Notes: a model not told the origin generated them from the sequence alone. Positions 26,785-35,420 are shown, counted from the stretch's first letter. The stretch is 64,000 bases of DNA from Streptomyces lydicus (GCF_000717345.1 NZ_JNZA01000011.1:117981-181980); one strand, 5' to 3'. Numbers and translations are program-made.

Positions 26785-27153
26785 GGGCGTGCTCTCATGA
26801 ACGAGCCCCATCGGGCTTCCCCCATGGCCCCGTGGACCAGCGCGGGGCAACTGCCAACGGCTTTACCTTCGTTGCGAGCACCCGGCCGAGGATTTCCAGT
26901 CGCGCTGTGTCGTAGCGGCGGCCAGGCCGCCTCAAGGTGATTGCCGACTCACTTGCTTTGTACTGCATGAGGTGGTCGGAGCGGATGAATCTCTCGGAAG
27001 ACATCTTCGGCGTTCCGGACTGTGCGGTTCCCGTCACGGGACCGTCACCGGCGCGTAAGGGGACAACCAGCCCTCTGCGGTCGGCCATATCGTGTGCGGG
27101 AGCCTGAGCGAACACACGTTCTGGGTAAGTGATGAGCGAAAGAGATTCTTCGA
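26785..27153. other. Intergenic stretch of lower G+C, no supported gene
   Basis: Visibly less GC-rich than the neighbours. A 106-codon minus-strand reading frame (26795-27115) exists, but its third positions are only moderately GC-rich and I recognise no family, so I do not call it. The sequence CGCCTCAAGGTGATTGCCGACTCA at 26928-26951 recurs in shortened form at 27572-27591, on the other side of the secreted protein gene. Confidence 0.4.
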
Positions 27154-27519
27154 ATGAAGCGCAAGTTCAGCACGGCGGCCGTGCTGGGGCTCACCGCCAG
27201 TGTCGCCCTCGGCATGGTCACTGCAGCGCCGGCGCAAGCCGCGCCTGTACCCGGCTTCAAGGGCGGCACGGTGCAGTGGTACGCGAACGGCGACACGGTA
27301 ACGGTCCGCGACACCAAGGCTGACGGCTACGCGTTCGAGGTGTCCATATCCGTGCACGACACCTCGGGTTCACACATGAGGAGCTGCGACACCTCGGGCT
27401 ACGGCCAGACGAAGACGTGCCACTTCGACTACCCCGAGGGCCAACAGCTCGAGATCACCGGCCTCCTGAACGGCAAGGGCGCCATCCACTGGGCGGGCAC
27501 GGCGTACGTCAAATCCTGA
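27154..27519 (+). CDS. Small secreted protein of unknown function
   Basis: 121 residues. A clear Sec signal peptide MKRKFSTAAVLGLTASVALG runs to a cleavage site near AQA-APVPG. The mature ~90-residue part is rich in Gly, Thr and aromatic residues with alternating polar/hydrophobic stretches (GGTVQWYANGDTVTVRDT; LEITGLLNGKGAIHWAGTAYVKS), suggesting a small beta-sandwich, with two cysteines (RSCDTSG and KTCHFDY) likely in a disulfide. I recognise no family. A weak AAAGAG precedes the ATG. A 7-bp-stem hairpin (27563-27581) follows. It lies in a segment of lower G+C than the adjacent core genes. Confidence 0.75.
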   Translation: MKRKFSTAAVLGLTASVALGMVTAAPAQAAPVPGFKGGTVQWYANGDTVTVRDTKADGYAFEVSISVHDTSGSHMRSCDTSGYGQTKTCHFDYPEGQQLEITGLLNGKGAIHWAGTAYVKS

Positions 27520-27941
27520 CCACCGAGGACAGTCCGCAGCGGGTTTGACGGCCCGCTTGGCTGCTTGAGTGCGCCTCAAGCGATTGCCTCATTGCGCACT
27601 GCCCGTGTGCGTGTGCTCCACCTGTGGAACCAGGTCGGAGTGCGGGCCCGAGGCCGACTCCACCGCACCATCTTTGACGCGCTGAGAGCTTGGGCTGAGG
27701 GGACCATTCAGGAACAAGACCTGACGCGGCTCTGCGCACGGCCGGGCGGCTCCCGTCGTACGGTGGCCGCCCCGCGCGGCTGATACCGGACCGTCCGGAG
27801 GCGGTGGCAACGGCGCCACCGCCTCCGTCACTTGACGCGAGCGGCCGCAGTGGGTTGCATACGCTGTGTGATCACGCACCGGGCTCCAACTGCCAGTTTC
27901 CGCACGTCCCGTACGCACCAGCGGCCCCAGGGAGCGGCGCC
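27520..27941. other. Gap between secreted protein and FAD monooxygenase genes, no supported gene
   Basis: Contains the hairpin GCTTGAG-TGCGC-CTCAAGC (27563-27581). A 72-codon plus reading frame (27565-27783) shows no recognisable domain and could be a decayed gene end (WNQVGVRARGRLHRTIFDALR). A ribosome-site-like GGGAG at 27930-27934 belongs to the next gene. Confidence 0.4.
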
Positions 27942-30083
27942 GTGGACCCGGTGATCGTGGTCGGGGCCGGCCCGGTCGGCCTCTCGCTCGCCCTCGCCCT
28001 CGCCCGGCTCGGCGTCCCCTCCGTCGTCCTCGACGAGACCCCCGGCCAGGAGGAGACCCGCCCCGCCCGTACCGCCGTGCTCCGTCCGGACACCGCAGCC
28101 TTCGTCGGCCGGCTCGGCTGCGCCGACGCCCTGGAGAGCGCCGGCACCCGCTGGACGGCCTGGCGCATCATGCGCCGCCGGCGCCTGGTCGAGCGCGTCG
28201 CCTTCGCCCCGCGCACCCCGGACGACGCGGCCGGCCCCGCCCCCGCCTCTCCGGTCCACCTCCCCCAGCACGCGCTCACCCGCGCCCTGCGCACCGCACT
28301 GGCCCGCGAGAAGCTCGCCGAGGTCGTCATCGGCAGCCGGCTCGCCGACCTCGAACAGGACGAGCACGGCATCAGCGCCCACACCCGCGGCCCCAACGGG
28401 ACGTGGTGGCGCGGGAGTTACCTCATCGGCTGCGACGGCCCCCGGTCGACCGTCCGCAAGCTGCTGGACATCCGCTTCCCGGGCCGGACGGCCGTCGAAC
28501 GGCACGCGGTCGCCGCGCTGCGCTGCGAACTTCCCTGGCCCGGCGAGGCCCTGCTGCACCGTTCGCCGCCGCGGCAGGGCGGCGGGCCGGGCAGCGAGGT
28601 CTCCGCCCGGCCGCTGGCCGACGGCCTCTGGCGGCTGGACTGGCTGCTGCCACCCGGGCGCGAACTGGTCACGCCGGACGCGCTGGTGGCGCGGATCCGC
28701 GACTCGCTGGCCGGCTGGAGCGGCACGTCCCCGGCCGAACCGGGCACCGGAAGCACCGGGACCGGCCCGGACGGGGACGGCAACCGGTGGCACGGCCCGG
28801 GCCGGCTGGTCCCCCCGTACGAGCTCCTCGACACCGGGGTGCACACCGTCCACCACCGGCTCGCCCGCCACTGGCGGCAGGGCCGCGCCTTTCTCGCCGG
28901 GGACGCCGCGCATCTGCTGGGCGCCCTCGGCACCCAAGGGCTGGACGAGGGGCTGCGGGACGCCGAGAACCTCGCCTGGAAGCTGGGACTGGCCTGGCAC
29001 CATGGCGCCTCGGAGCTGTTGCTCGACAGCTACCAGGCCGAACGCCGCGGCGCCGTCGCGGCCCGGCTGCGCGCGGCCGACCAGGCACTGCCGCTGCTGC
29101 GGGACGGCCGCTCGGTCCGCTGGCGCACGGTGCTCCCCGGTGCCGCGCGCGGCCGCAGCACCCTGCTGACCGACGGCCACCTGGGCCGCGGCCCGCTGGG
29201 CGCGCCCCCGGTGTATGCCCGCACGCCGCTGGCGCCGCCCGCCGGACCTGCGGACGGCCCGCTCGTCGAGACGGTGCCCGGGGCGCCGGTCGTGGATGTG
29301 GCGGTGACCGCGTCCGACGGCTCGGTGGTCCGGCTGCACGACCGTCTCGGGCAGGGCCTGCTGGTGCTCCTGGTGGCTCCCGGCACCACCGTCTGGGACC
29401 GCCGGCACTGGCAGTCGGCGGGCCTGATGCCCCGCCTGACCAGCGCGGTCGCCGCCCTGCCGATGTCGGCCGAGCTCCTGGTCACCGAGTCCTACCCGGG
29501 CGCGGCCGCGCACACCGTTCTGCTCGTACGCCCCGACGGCCATCTGGTCACGGCACTGGCCGGCGTCCGCCCGGAGGAGATGACGGCGTGCGCGGAGGCC
29601 GTACGGGGCGGCGCCCACGGCCGGGGAGCGGGCGCGGCCCGCCGGGCCGGCTCCGAGGGCGCTCCGGTACGGCCTGCGGGGGCCGGTGGGCCTGCAGGGA
29701 TCGGTGGGCCTGCGGGACCGGGTACGTCCGGTACGTCTGGTGCGGCGCCGGAGATTGGCAGGTCTGATTCATCCGATGTGCTCGATAGCTCTGATGCGTC
29801 CGGTGCATTCGGTGCGTCCGGTGCGTCCGGCGCATCCGGTGCATCCGGTGCGTCCGATGGAGCGGAGCGCGGCGGGTCCGGAGAGGGGACGACGGGGGCG
29901 GACGGGGCAACGGACGCGGGCGGAGCCACGGGAGCTGGCGGAGCCACGGGAGCGAGGTGGGCGGCGGAAGGCCGTAACGGAGGGGCAGAGGGAGGCGGAA
30001 CGACCGGCTCGGCCGGGACGGCGGGTGCGCCTTCCCCGGTTGACCCTGTGGGAACGTCCATGCTTCACTCCGAGAGTGACTGA
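27942..30083 (+). CDS. FAD-dependent monooxygenase (PheA/TfdB type) with low-complexity tail
   Basis: 713 residues from a GTG at 27942 (GGGAG eight bases upstream). A longer in-frame start at 27804 is less likely. FAD motifs: N-terminal VVGAGPVGLSLALALARLG (GxGxxG), central IGCDGPRSTVRK (DG motif) and GDAAHLLGALGTQGLDEGLRDAENLAWKL (GD motif). A thioredoxin-like C-terminal domain spans ~445-555. After ~560 the protein changes to ~150 residues of Gly/Ala/Ser/Thr/Asp with no fold, encoded partly by a 9-bp tandem repeat. Family members hydroxylate aromatic substrates; the substrate is unknown. The coding end overlaps the start of a cysteine leader peptide ORF for the following sulfur genes. Confidence 0.87.
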   Translation: MDPVIVVGAGPVGLSLALALARLGVPSVVLDETPGQEETRPARTAVLRPDTAAFVGRLGCADALESAGTRWTAWRIMRRRRLVERVAFAPRTPDDAAGPAPASPVHLPQHALTRALRTALAREKLAEVVIGSRLADLEQDEHGISAHTRGPNGTWWRGSYLIGCDGPRSTVRKLLDIRFPGRTAVERHAVAALRCELPWPGEALLHRSPPRQGGGPGSEVSARPLADGLWRLDWLLPPGRELVTPDALVARIRDSLAGWSGTSPAEPGTGSTGTGPDGDGNRWHGPGRLVPPYELLDTGVHTVHHRLARHWRQGRAFLAGDAAHLLGALGTQGLDEGLRDAENLAWKLGLAWHHGASELLLDSYQAERRGAVAARLRAADQALPLLRDGRSVRWRTVLPGAARGRSTLLTDGHLGRGPLGAPPVYARTPLAPPAGPADGPLVETVPGAPVVDVAVTASDGSVVRLHDRLGQGLLVLLVAPGTTVWDRRHWQSAGLMPRLTSAVAALPMSAELLVTESYPGAAAHTVLLVRPDGHLVTALAGVRPEEMTACAEAVRGGAHGRGAGAARRAGSEGAPVRPAGAGGPAGIGGPAGPGTSGTSGAAPEIGRSDSSDVLDSSDASGAFGASGASGASGASGASDGAERGGSGEGTTGADGATDAGGATGAGGATGARWAAEGRNGGAEGGGTTGSAGTAGAPSPVDPVGTSMLHSESD
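29795..29857 (+). repeat. 9-bp tandem repeat in the monooxygenase tail
   Basis: Seven imperfect copies of TGCGTCCGG, encoding Ser-Gly-Ala/Phe triplets (GASGASGASGAS). The unit is a multiple of three, so copy-number change would alter tail length without a frameshift. Confidence 0.8.
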
Positions 30084-30162
30084 TCACAGCTCGCGGTTCT
30101 GGCGGAGGGTCCATCTGGACCTGGTCCGCTATGCGGGCTGCATGTGTCGTCCGTTCTGTTGA
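30076..30162 (+). CDS. Cysteine-type leader peptide upstream of cysteine dioxygenase
   Basis: 28 residues from a GTG at 30076, which lies in another frame inside the last codons of the monooxygenase gene; stop TGA at 30160-30162. The peptide ends RVHLDLVRYAGCMCRPFC: the pattern H-x-D-L-x-R followed by cysteines is the signature of the actinobacterial putative leader peptides found upstream of sulfur-metabolism genes. The three Cys codons in the last nine suit ribosome stalling when charged tRNA-Cys is low. A hairpin and the cysteine dioxygenase gene follow within 80 bases. Attenuation is inferred from position and pattern. Confidence 0.7.
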   Translation: MTDHSSRFWRRVHLDLVRYAGCMCRPFC

Positions 30163-30179
30163 TCCGCATCTTCTTCCCC

Positions 30180-30212
30180 GCGCGGCCGCCTGCCCTTGTC
30201 CGGCAGCCGCGC
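30180..30212 (+). promoter_or_regulatory. Putative attenuator hairpin after the Cys leader peptide
   Basis: GCGCGG (30180-30185) pairs with CCGCGC (30207-30212) and CTGCC (30190-30194) with GGCAG (30202-30206), leaving a four-base bulge. It lies 17 bases after the leader stop and 17 bases before the AGGACGG ribosome site of the dioxygenase gene. No U-tract follows, so it may act by hiding the ribosome site or by Rho rather than intrinsic termination. Confidence 0.45.
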
Positions 30213-30240
30213 CTCTTCGCGATCACTCAGGACGGTTTCC

Positions 30241-30783
30241 GTGCCAGACGTACGTACCGCCGCGCGCCCGCAGGCGACCGGCACTGACGGCGGGCCCAGC
30301 GCCGCCGATCTCCTCGACTTCGCCCGCCGCACCGCCGCGGACGCGGCGCTCATCGCCTCACTCCCGCTCGACCCCGAAGGCCGCACCTGGATCCGGCTGA
30401 ACGGACCGGGCGGCAGCGAGGCATGGCTGATCAGCTGGCCGCCCGGCACCGGCACCGGCTGGCACGACCACGGTGGCTCGCGCGGCGCCTTCGCGGCGGC
30501 CAGCGGCGAGCTGACGGAACAGTCGCTCGCCGTCCAACTGCCCACCGAGGGCTGGAAAACGCTGGAACTCGCCGACGGCGTGGACCGGCAGCGCAAGCTC
30601 AGCGACGGCCGCGGCCGGGCGTTCGGTCCGCACCACGTCCATGAGGTGCTCAACACCTCGCAGGACACCCATGCGGTCTCGGTGCACGCCTACTATCCGC
30701 CCCTGCCGCTGATGCGCCGCTACAGCCGCACCGGCCCACTGCTGCGCCTCGAAGAGGTCGAGCGTCCGGAGGAGTGGACGTGA
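30241..30783 (+). CDS. Cysteine dioxygenase family protein
   Basis: 180 residues from a GTG at 30241 (AGGACGG upstream). A cupin that oxidises L-cysteine (or another thiol) to the sulfinate with a non-heme iron held by three histidines: two are in WHDHGGSRGAF and the third in PHHVHEVLN. The N-terminal segment DLLDFARRTAADAALIASLPLD and the conserved SVHAYYPPLPLMRRY near the end fit bacterial CDO. Its stop overlaps the start of the rhodanese gene (GTGA), so they are coupled. The Cys leader peptide upstream supports a role in sulfur amino acid balance. Confidence 0.9.
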   Translation: MPDVRTAARPQATGTDGGPSAADLLDFARRTAADAALIASLPLDPEGRTWIRLNGPGGSEAWLISWPPGTGTGWHDHGGSRGAFAAASGELTEQSLAVQLPTEGWKTLELADGVDRQRKLSDGRGRAFGPHHVHEVLNTSQDTHAVSVHAYYPPLPLMRRYSRTGPLLRLEEVERPEEWT

Positions 30784-31160
30784 GCGCCATCGACGAACTG
30801 CTCGCCCGGGCCCGGCAGGAGCTGGGCCCCCGGGTGACTCCCCAGGAGGCCGCCGCCGTACAGGAGGCCGGCGGCCTGCTGGTCGACATCCGGTACGCGC
30901 AACTGCGCGAGCGCGACGGCACCATCCCCGGCGCCCTGATCGTGGAACGCAACGAACTCGAATGGCGCCTCGACCCCACGGGCGCACACCGCGCCCCCGA
31001 GGCGACCCATCACGATCTGCCGGTGGTCATCATCTGCAACGAGGGCTACGCCTCCACCCTGGCCGCCCTCTCCCTCCGCCAGCTGGGCCTCCACCGGGCA
31101 ACCGACCTCACCGGCGGCTTCCAGGCATGGCGAACAGCGGGACTCCCCGTACTTACCTGA
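30780..31160 (+). CDS. Rhodanese-like sulfurtransferase
   Basis: 126 residues from the GTG at 30780, which overlaps the dioxygenase TGA; GGAGGAG lies five bases upstream. Single rhodanese domain: VDIRYAQLRERDGTIPGALIVERNELEWRLDP, the active-site loop CNEGYAS with the catalytic cysteine (~residue 87), and DLTGGFQAWRTAGLPV at the end. The domain could move sulfane sulfur produced from cysteine catabolism. It is the last gene of the unit; no clear terminator follows. Confidence 0.9.
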   Translation: MSAIDELLARARQELGPRVTPQEAAAVQEAGGLLVDIRYAQLRERDGTIPGALIVERNELEWRLDPTGAHRAPEATHHDLPVVIICNEGYASTLAALSLRQLGLHRATDLTGGFQAWRTAGLPVLT

Positions 31161-31615
31161 CCTCCGGCCTCCCCCTCCCCCACCCACCCCCAGCCGCCCC
31201 ACAACACTCAGCAGCCATGGCCCTGAGCAGCAGCTTCGTGCTCGGTGCCGCAGCTCTCCAGTCAGTCACCCAGCCCCTGAGCGCGCAACTGCCCACACCG
31301 GCTCGGACCGACCGCGTCCACGCCCAAGTGGCCACCAGGCATTGACCACCGGGCACCAGCTACCGGCCATCGACCAGCTGGCATTGGACCTAGCCCCCAG
31401 CCCTGGGCGCTGGCCACACGCAGCCGCCCGGCCGTCAGCCGCTCAGCGCCATGGCTGCGCTCACCTCACACGGCGCCCGTGGTCCCCCTGCCCCACAGCC
31501 ACACCCGCCCATGCCCCCATGTCCACGCCACCACCGTCCCGCTCGCGAGCGACATCCGTCCGCCCGCGCCGAGTTGAGGCCGACCGCCCTGGCCGTGGGG
31601 TGCGTCGGCGGCCGG
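31161..31615. other. 455-base gap between convergent rhodanese and recX genes
   Basis: C- and A-rich on the plus strand with irregular codon bias in every frame. The reading frames present are Pro/Thr/His-rich chance ORFs. I see no gene, RNA or clear hairpin in it. Confidence 0.5.
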
Positions 31616-32281
31616 TCAGTCGTCCGGCAGGTGGTGGTCCAGCAGCTCCGGGTCCTCGCCTTCCTCCGCCAGGGCCTGTTTGACGACGCGGAGGGCCAGG
31701 CCCTCCGGGTAGCCCTTGCGGGCCAGCATCCCGGCCAGCCGGCGGAGGCGCTTTTCGCGGTCCAGCCCTCTCGTGACGCGCAGCTTGCGGTCGACCAATT
31801 CGCGGGCGGTGGACTCCTCCTGCTCGGAGTCGAGGCGGCTGACCGCCACGTCGATCAGGGCGGAGTCCACTCCCTTGGTACGCAGTTCCCTGGCCAGGGC
31901 CCGCCGGGCGAGGCCACGCCCGTGGTGGCGGGACTCCACCCAGGCGTCGGCGAAGGCCGCGTCGTCGATCAGCCCGACGTCCTCGAAACGGGACAGGACT
32001 TCCTGTGCGGCCTCGTCGGGGATGCCCCGCCGGCGCAGGGCGTCCTCGAGTTGCTTGCGCGTACGCGGATTCCCGGTGAGCAGGCGCAGGCAGATGGCCC
32101 GCGCCTGCTCCTCGGGCGTACGCGGTGATCCCGACTCGGCCCTCGACGAGGAGGGACCACCGCTGTCCTCATGGCCGCCCCGGCGGCCCTCACGGCCCCC
32201 GCGGCCCCTACGGGTCTCGGCGTCACCGGCAGCGTGCCTGAACTCGCCCTCGCTGGCCGGCCATTCCGTTCGCCGTGTCAT
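31616..32281 (-). CDS. recX: RecA regulator RecX
   Basis: 221 residues. RecX binds and caps RecA filaments. The N-terminal ~60 residues are a Gly/Arg/Glu-rich extension (RRGRGGREGRRGGHED). The RecX core starts at EEQARAICLRLLTGNPRTRKQLEDALRRRGIP and continues as tandem three-helix repeats: FEDVGLIDDAAFADAWVESR, RRALARELRTKGVDSALI, and a final DREKRLRRLAGMLARKGYPEGLALRVVKQAL. The start is six bases after the recA stop, so the two genes are co-transcribed. Confidence 0.95.
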   Translation of the reverse strand: MTRRTEWPASEGEFRHAAGDAETRRGRGGREGRRGGHEDSGGPSSSRAESGSPRTPEEQARAICLRLLTGNPRTRKQLEDALRRRGIPDEAAQEVLSRFEDVGLIDDAAFADAWVESRHHGRGLARRALARELRTKGVDSALIDVAVSRLDSEQEESTARELVDRKLRVTRGLDREKRLRRLAGMLARKGYPEGLALRVVKQALAEEGEDPELLDHHLPDD

Positions 32282-32287
32282 GGCGGA

Positions 32288-33421
32288 CTAGCTCTTGGCC
32301 GCGGTGGCCTTGGAAGCCTTGGCGCCCTTGGCCGCCGGTGCCGGAGCCGCGGCCGCGGTGGCGGTCGCCGGGTCGGCTGCGGCACCCGCGGCGTCCGCAC
32401 CGGGCTCCGCGGCGGTCTCCTGCGGCTTCACGCCGATGCCGAGCTTCTCCTTGATCTTCTTCTCGATCTCGTTGGCGAGATCCGGGTTGTCCTTGAGGAA
32501 GTTGCGGGCGTTCTCCTTGCCCTGGCCGAGCTGGTCGCCCTCGTACGTGTACCAAGCGCCGGACTTGCGGATGAAGCCGTGCTCCACGCCCATGTCGATC
32601 AGTCCGCCCTCACGGCTGATGCCCTGGCCGTAGAGGATGTCGAACTCGGCCTGCTTGAAGGGCGGCGAGACCTTGTTCTTGACGACCTTCACGCGGGTGC
32701 GGTTGCCGACCGCGTCCGTGCCGTCCTTGAGGGTCTCGATGCGGCGGATGTCGAGACGCACCGAGGCGTAGAACTTCAGCGCGCGGCCACCGGTCGTGGT
32801 CTCCGGCGAGCCGAACATCACGCCGATCTTCTCGCGGAGCTGGTTGATGAAGATCGCGGTGGTCTTGGACTGGTTGAGCGCGCTGGTGATCTTACGGAGC
32901 GCCTGGCTCATCAGCCGGGCCTGGAGGCCGACGTGCGAGTCGCCCATCTCACCCTCGATCTCGGCCCGCGGCACCAGGGCGGCGACGGAGTCGATCACGA
33001 TGAGGTCGAGCGCACCGGAGCGGACCAGCATGTCCACGATCTCCAGGGCCTGCTCGCCGTTGTCCGGCTGGGACAGGATCAGGGAGTCGGTGTCCACACC
33101 GAGCTTCTTGGCGTACTCGGGGTCGAGGGCGTGCTCCGCGTCGATGAACGCGACCGAGCCACCGGCCTTCTGCGCGTTCGCGACGGCGTGCAGCGTCAGG
33201 GTCGTCTTACCGGAGGATTCCGGGCCGTAGACCTCGATGACGCGGCCGCGGGGGAGGCCGCCGACGCCGAGGGCCACGTCGAGCGCGGTGGATCCGGTGG
33301 GGATGACCTCGATGGGCTCCTTCGACCTCTCCCCCATGCGCATTACGGCGCCCTTGCCGAATTGCCGTTCAATCTGTGCGAGCGCGGCGTCCAGCGCCTT
33401 CTCGCGGTCAGTGCCTGCCAT
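32288..33421 (-). CDS. recA: Recombinase RecA
   Basis: 377 residues. Strand exchange in homologous recombination and co-protease for LexA cleavage. ATG at 33421 gives [24 protein letters not shown], the conserved start. Walker A is GPESSGKTT, Walker [11 protein letters not shown], loop L1 [16 protein letters not shown], and loop L2 region [29 protein letters not shown]. The C-terminus is an Ala/Lys-rich tail ([21 protein letters not shown]), longer than in E. coli and typical of Streptomyces. A LexA box sits in the promoter region. Confidence 0.98.
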   Translation of the reverse strand: MAGTDREKALDAALAQIERQFGKGAVMRMGERSKEPIEVIPTGSTALDVALGVGGLPRGRVIEVYGPESSGKTTLTLHAVANAQKAGGSVAFIDAEHALDPEYAKKLGVDTDSLILSQPDNGEQALEIVDMLVRSGALDLIVIDSVAALVPRAEIEGEMGDSHVGLQARLMSQALRKITSALNQSKTTAIFINQLREKIGVMFGSPETTTGGRALKFYASVRLDIRRIETLKDGTDAVGNRTRVKVVKNKVSPPFKQAEFDILYGQGISREGGLIDMGVEHGFIRKSGAWYTYEGDQLGQGKENARNFLKDNPDLANEIEKKIKEKLGIGVKPQETAAEPGADAAGAAADPATATAAAAPAPAAKGAKASKATAAKS

Positions 33422-33556
33422 GGGTTCCACCCGATTTGCTTGAGTCGATCGCTTCACGTCCATGACGCTAACGCCTGCCACTGACAATGCGCCCGGACCC
33501 GGCTCCAGCCTGTGGATAACTTCGGGAAAACCCCGAGAACACAGGCCGGATCTCCC

Positions 33557-33586
33557 ATGAGAATGGATGTTCGATTTTGCTGTCAA
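33557..33586 (-). promoter_or_regulatory. recA promoter with LexA (SOS) box
   Basis: On the minus strand TTGACA (33586-33581) is followed after ~18 bases by a weak TCTCAT -10. Between them is GAACATCCATTC (33572-33561), one change from the GAAC-N4-GTTC LexA consensus of Gram-positive bacteria and the form I recall for Streptomyces recA. LexA bound here would cover the promoter. Confidence 0.7.
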
Positions 33587-33669
33587 GCGACCCGCCCGCC
33601 CGTGTCCGGCGGTGGCGCGGCGCGGGCGAGCGGGCTCCGGAACGCTTCACCGGGCCCCCGGCCGAGGAC

Positions 33670-34971
33670 TCAGCGGTCGCCCTCGCGGCCTTCGCCGCCG
33701 TCGTCCGCGCTCCCGGCCACGTCCGCGCTCCGGGCGACGTCCGGCGTGCGGTCCCTCAGCGGGGCCGCCGGCGGTTCGGTGCGCAGGGCCCGGCGGGCGC
33801 GGGTCAGCAGACCGGCGACGCGCCGCCGGCCCCGGCCGTTGACCCGCAGGTCGCCGGGGACCTCGTAGCGCTTGACGTACGCGCCGAGGAACGCCTGCAG
33901 CGTCGCCGTGGCCGGGATGGCGATGAGTGCGCCCACCGCGCCCATCAGGGCCGTGCCCGCGACGACCGACCCGAAGGCGACGGCGGGGTGGATGTCCACC
34001 GTCTTGGCGGTGATCCGCGGCTGCAGCAAATAGTTCTCGAACTGCTGGTAGATCACGACGAAGGCGAAGACCCACAGCGCGTGCCACGGGTCGACGGTGA
34101 ACGCGATCAGGATGGGCAGGGCGCCCGCCAGATAGGTGCCGATGGTCGGGATGAACTGGGAGACCAGGCCGACCCACATGCCCAGCGCGGGCGCGTACGG
34201 GACACCCATCAGCTCCAGCAGGATGTAGTGCGAGACGCCGGAGATCAGCGCCATCAGGCCGCGGGAGTAGAGGTAGCCGCCCGTCTTGGCGACCGCGATC
34301 TCCCAGGCGCGCAGCACCTCGGCCTGGCGGTGGGGCGGCAGGACCGAGCACAGCGCGCGGCGCAGCCGGGGGCCGTCGGCGGCGAAGTAGAACGAGAACA
34401 GGGCCACCGTCAGGAGGTTGAACAGGCTGCCCAGCACCGTCGCGGAGACGGCCAGGACGTTGTTGGCGCTGTCCTGCACGTACTTCTGCAGCCAGTCGGA
34501 GCGGAGCAGGTTGTTCTGCACCTCCACCCGGGAGAGGTGGGTGTGCAGCGTGCTGTTGATCCAGCTGATCACGGAGTCGAGATACTGCGGAAACTCCTCG
34601 ACCATCGTGGCGATCTGCCCGGCGAGCATGGAGCCCAGCAACGCGAAGAAGCCCGCCGCGGCGACGAGGATGCCCAGGAAGACCAGGCCCGTGGCCAGCC
34701 CGCGCCGCATGCCACGGGCCGCCATCCAGTCGACGGCCGGCTCGACGGCCAGCGCCAGGAAGAACGCGATCAGGACGTTCAGCAACAGGGTGATCAGCTG
34801 GTGGAATCCCCAGATGGCGAGCTGGTAGCAGGCCACCAGGGAAAGCGCGAGCACCATGGCGCGCGGCAGCCAGCGCGGCATCGGCGCATCGGACCGGCGC
34901 TCCGGCCGGTCCGCGGGCCGCTCCTCGGGCCGTGGGACGTCGTTGCTGGTGATCTCATCAGAAACGGGCAC
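33670..34971 (-). CDS. AI-2E family (PerM-like) membrane transporter
   Basis: 433 residues, GTG start at 34971. The N-terminal ~30 residues and the C-terminal ~60 are charged and cytoplasmic-looking. Between them are 7-8 membrane segments: AMVLALSLVACYQLAIWGF, LLLNVLIAFFLALAVEPAVDW, LATGLVFLGILVAAAGFFALL, VLGSLFNLLTVALFSFYF, the family signature ALGMWVGLVSQFIPTIGTYLAGALPILIAF, and FGSVVAGTALMGAVGALIAIPATA. Family members export small molecules or exchange ions; the substrate is unknown. It is in the recA cluster by location only. Confidence 0.9.
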   Translation of the reverse strand: MPVSDEITSNDVPRPEERPADRPERRSDAPMPRWLPRAMVLALSLVACYQLAIWGFHQLITLLLNVLIAFFLALAVEPAVDWMAARGMRRGLATGLVFLGILVAAAGFFALLGSMLAGQIATMVEEFPQYLDSVISWINSTLHTHLSRVEVQNNLLRSDWLQKYVQDSANNVLAVSATVLGSLFNLLTVALFSFYFAADGPRLRRALCSVLPPHRQAEVLRAWEIAVAKTGGYLYSRGLMALISGVSHYILLELMGVPYAPALGMWVGLVSQFIPTIGTYLAGALPILIAFTVDPWHALWVFAFVVIYQQFENYLLQPRITAKTVDIHPAVAFGSVVAGTALMGAVGALIAIPATATLQAFLGAYVKRYEVPGDLRVNGRGRRRVAGLLTRARRALRTEPPAAPLRDRTPDVARSADVAGSADDGGEGREGDR

Positions 34972-35147
34972 GCTGCCCAGTGTCGCGCACCGCGCCGACA
35001 GTCCCGGTCACGAGCCGTGCCGACCCGTCTGCCGGGCGGACCGCCACGGTGCCCACGGACGATCTCCTCCGTCGTCCGCTCCGGCTCCTCCGTCCGCTCC
35101 GGCCCCGGTCTCCCCGTCCGCTCCGCCCCGCGCCGCGGGCGCCCCGC

Positions 35148-35342
35148 TCAGCGCTTGTCGGACGGCACGTTCATCACGGAGCAGACCACCCGCCACACCT
35201 CTTTGGCGCCCCAGCCCGCGTCCAGCGCCTCGTTGACGGTCCGGCCGCCCAGCTCGGACATCACATGATCGCGCGCGAAGGAGTCGGCGTAGGCCGCACC
35301 GAAGTGATCCGCCATCCGCTCCCAGAAGACCGTCAACCGCAT
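35148..35342 (-). CDS. DUF3046 family small protein
   Basis: 64 residues. MRLTVFWERMADHFGAAYADSFARDHVMSELGGRTVNEALDAGW and ending VWRVVCSVMNVPSDKR matches the actinobacterial DUF3046 family, whose members are almost always encoded near recA. ATG at 35342. Function unknown; no catalytic motif. Its proximity to recA suggests a DNA-related role, but this is only context. Confidence 0.85.
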   Translation of the reverse strand: MRLTVFWERMADHFGAAYADSFARDHVMSELGGRTVNEALDAGWGAKEVWRVVCSVMNVPSDKR

Positions 35343-35420
35343 GCCTCCAGTATCCCGCCCTGGGAGGGCAGCGGGGCACGAGCCGGTGCCACCGGGAGAT
35401 TTCCGCCCTACGGTCGGGCC

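Noticed and set aside
26795..27115. 106-codon minus-strand ORF
   Set aside because: Only moderate GC third positions, no domain, no convincing ribosome site.
27565..27783. 72-codon plus-strand ORF
   Set aside because: No recognisable family or ribosome site; possibly a gene remnant, but not supportable.
31342..31683. Pro/Thr-rich ORF before recX
   Set aside because: Composition is typical of chance frames; it overlaps the recX end antisense.
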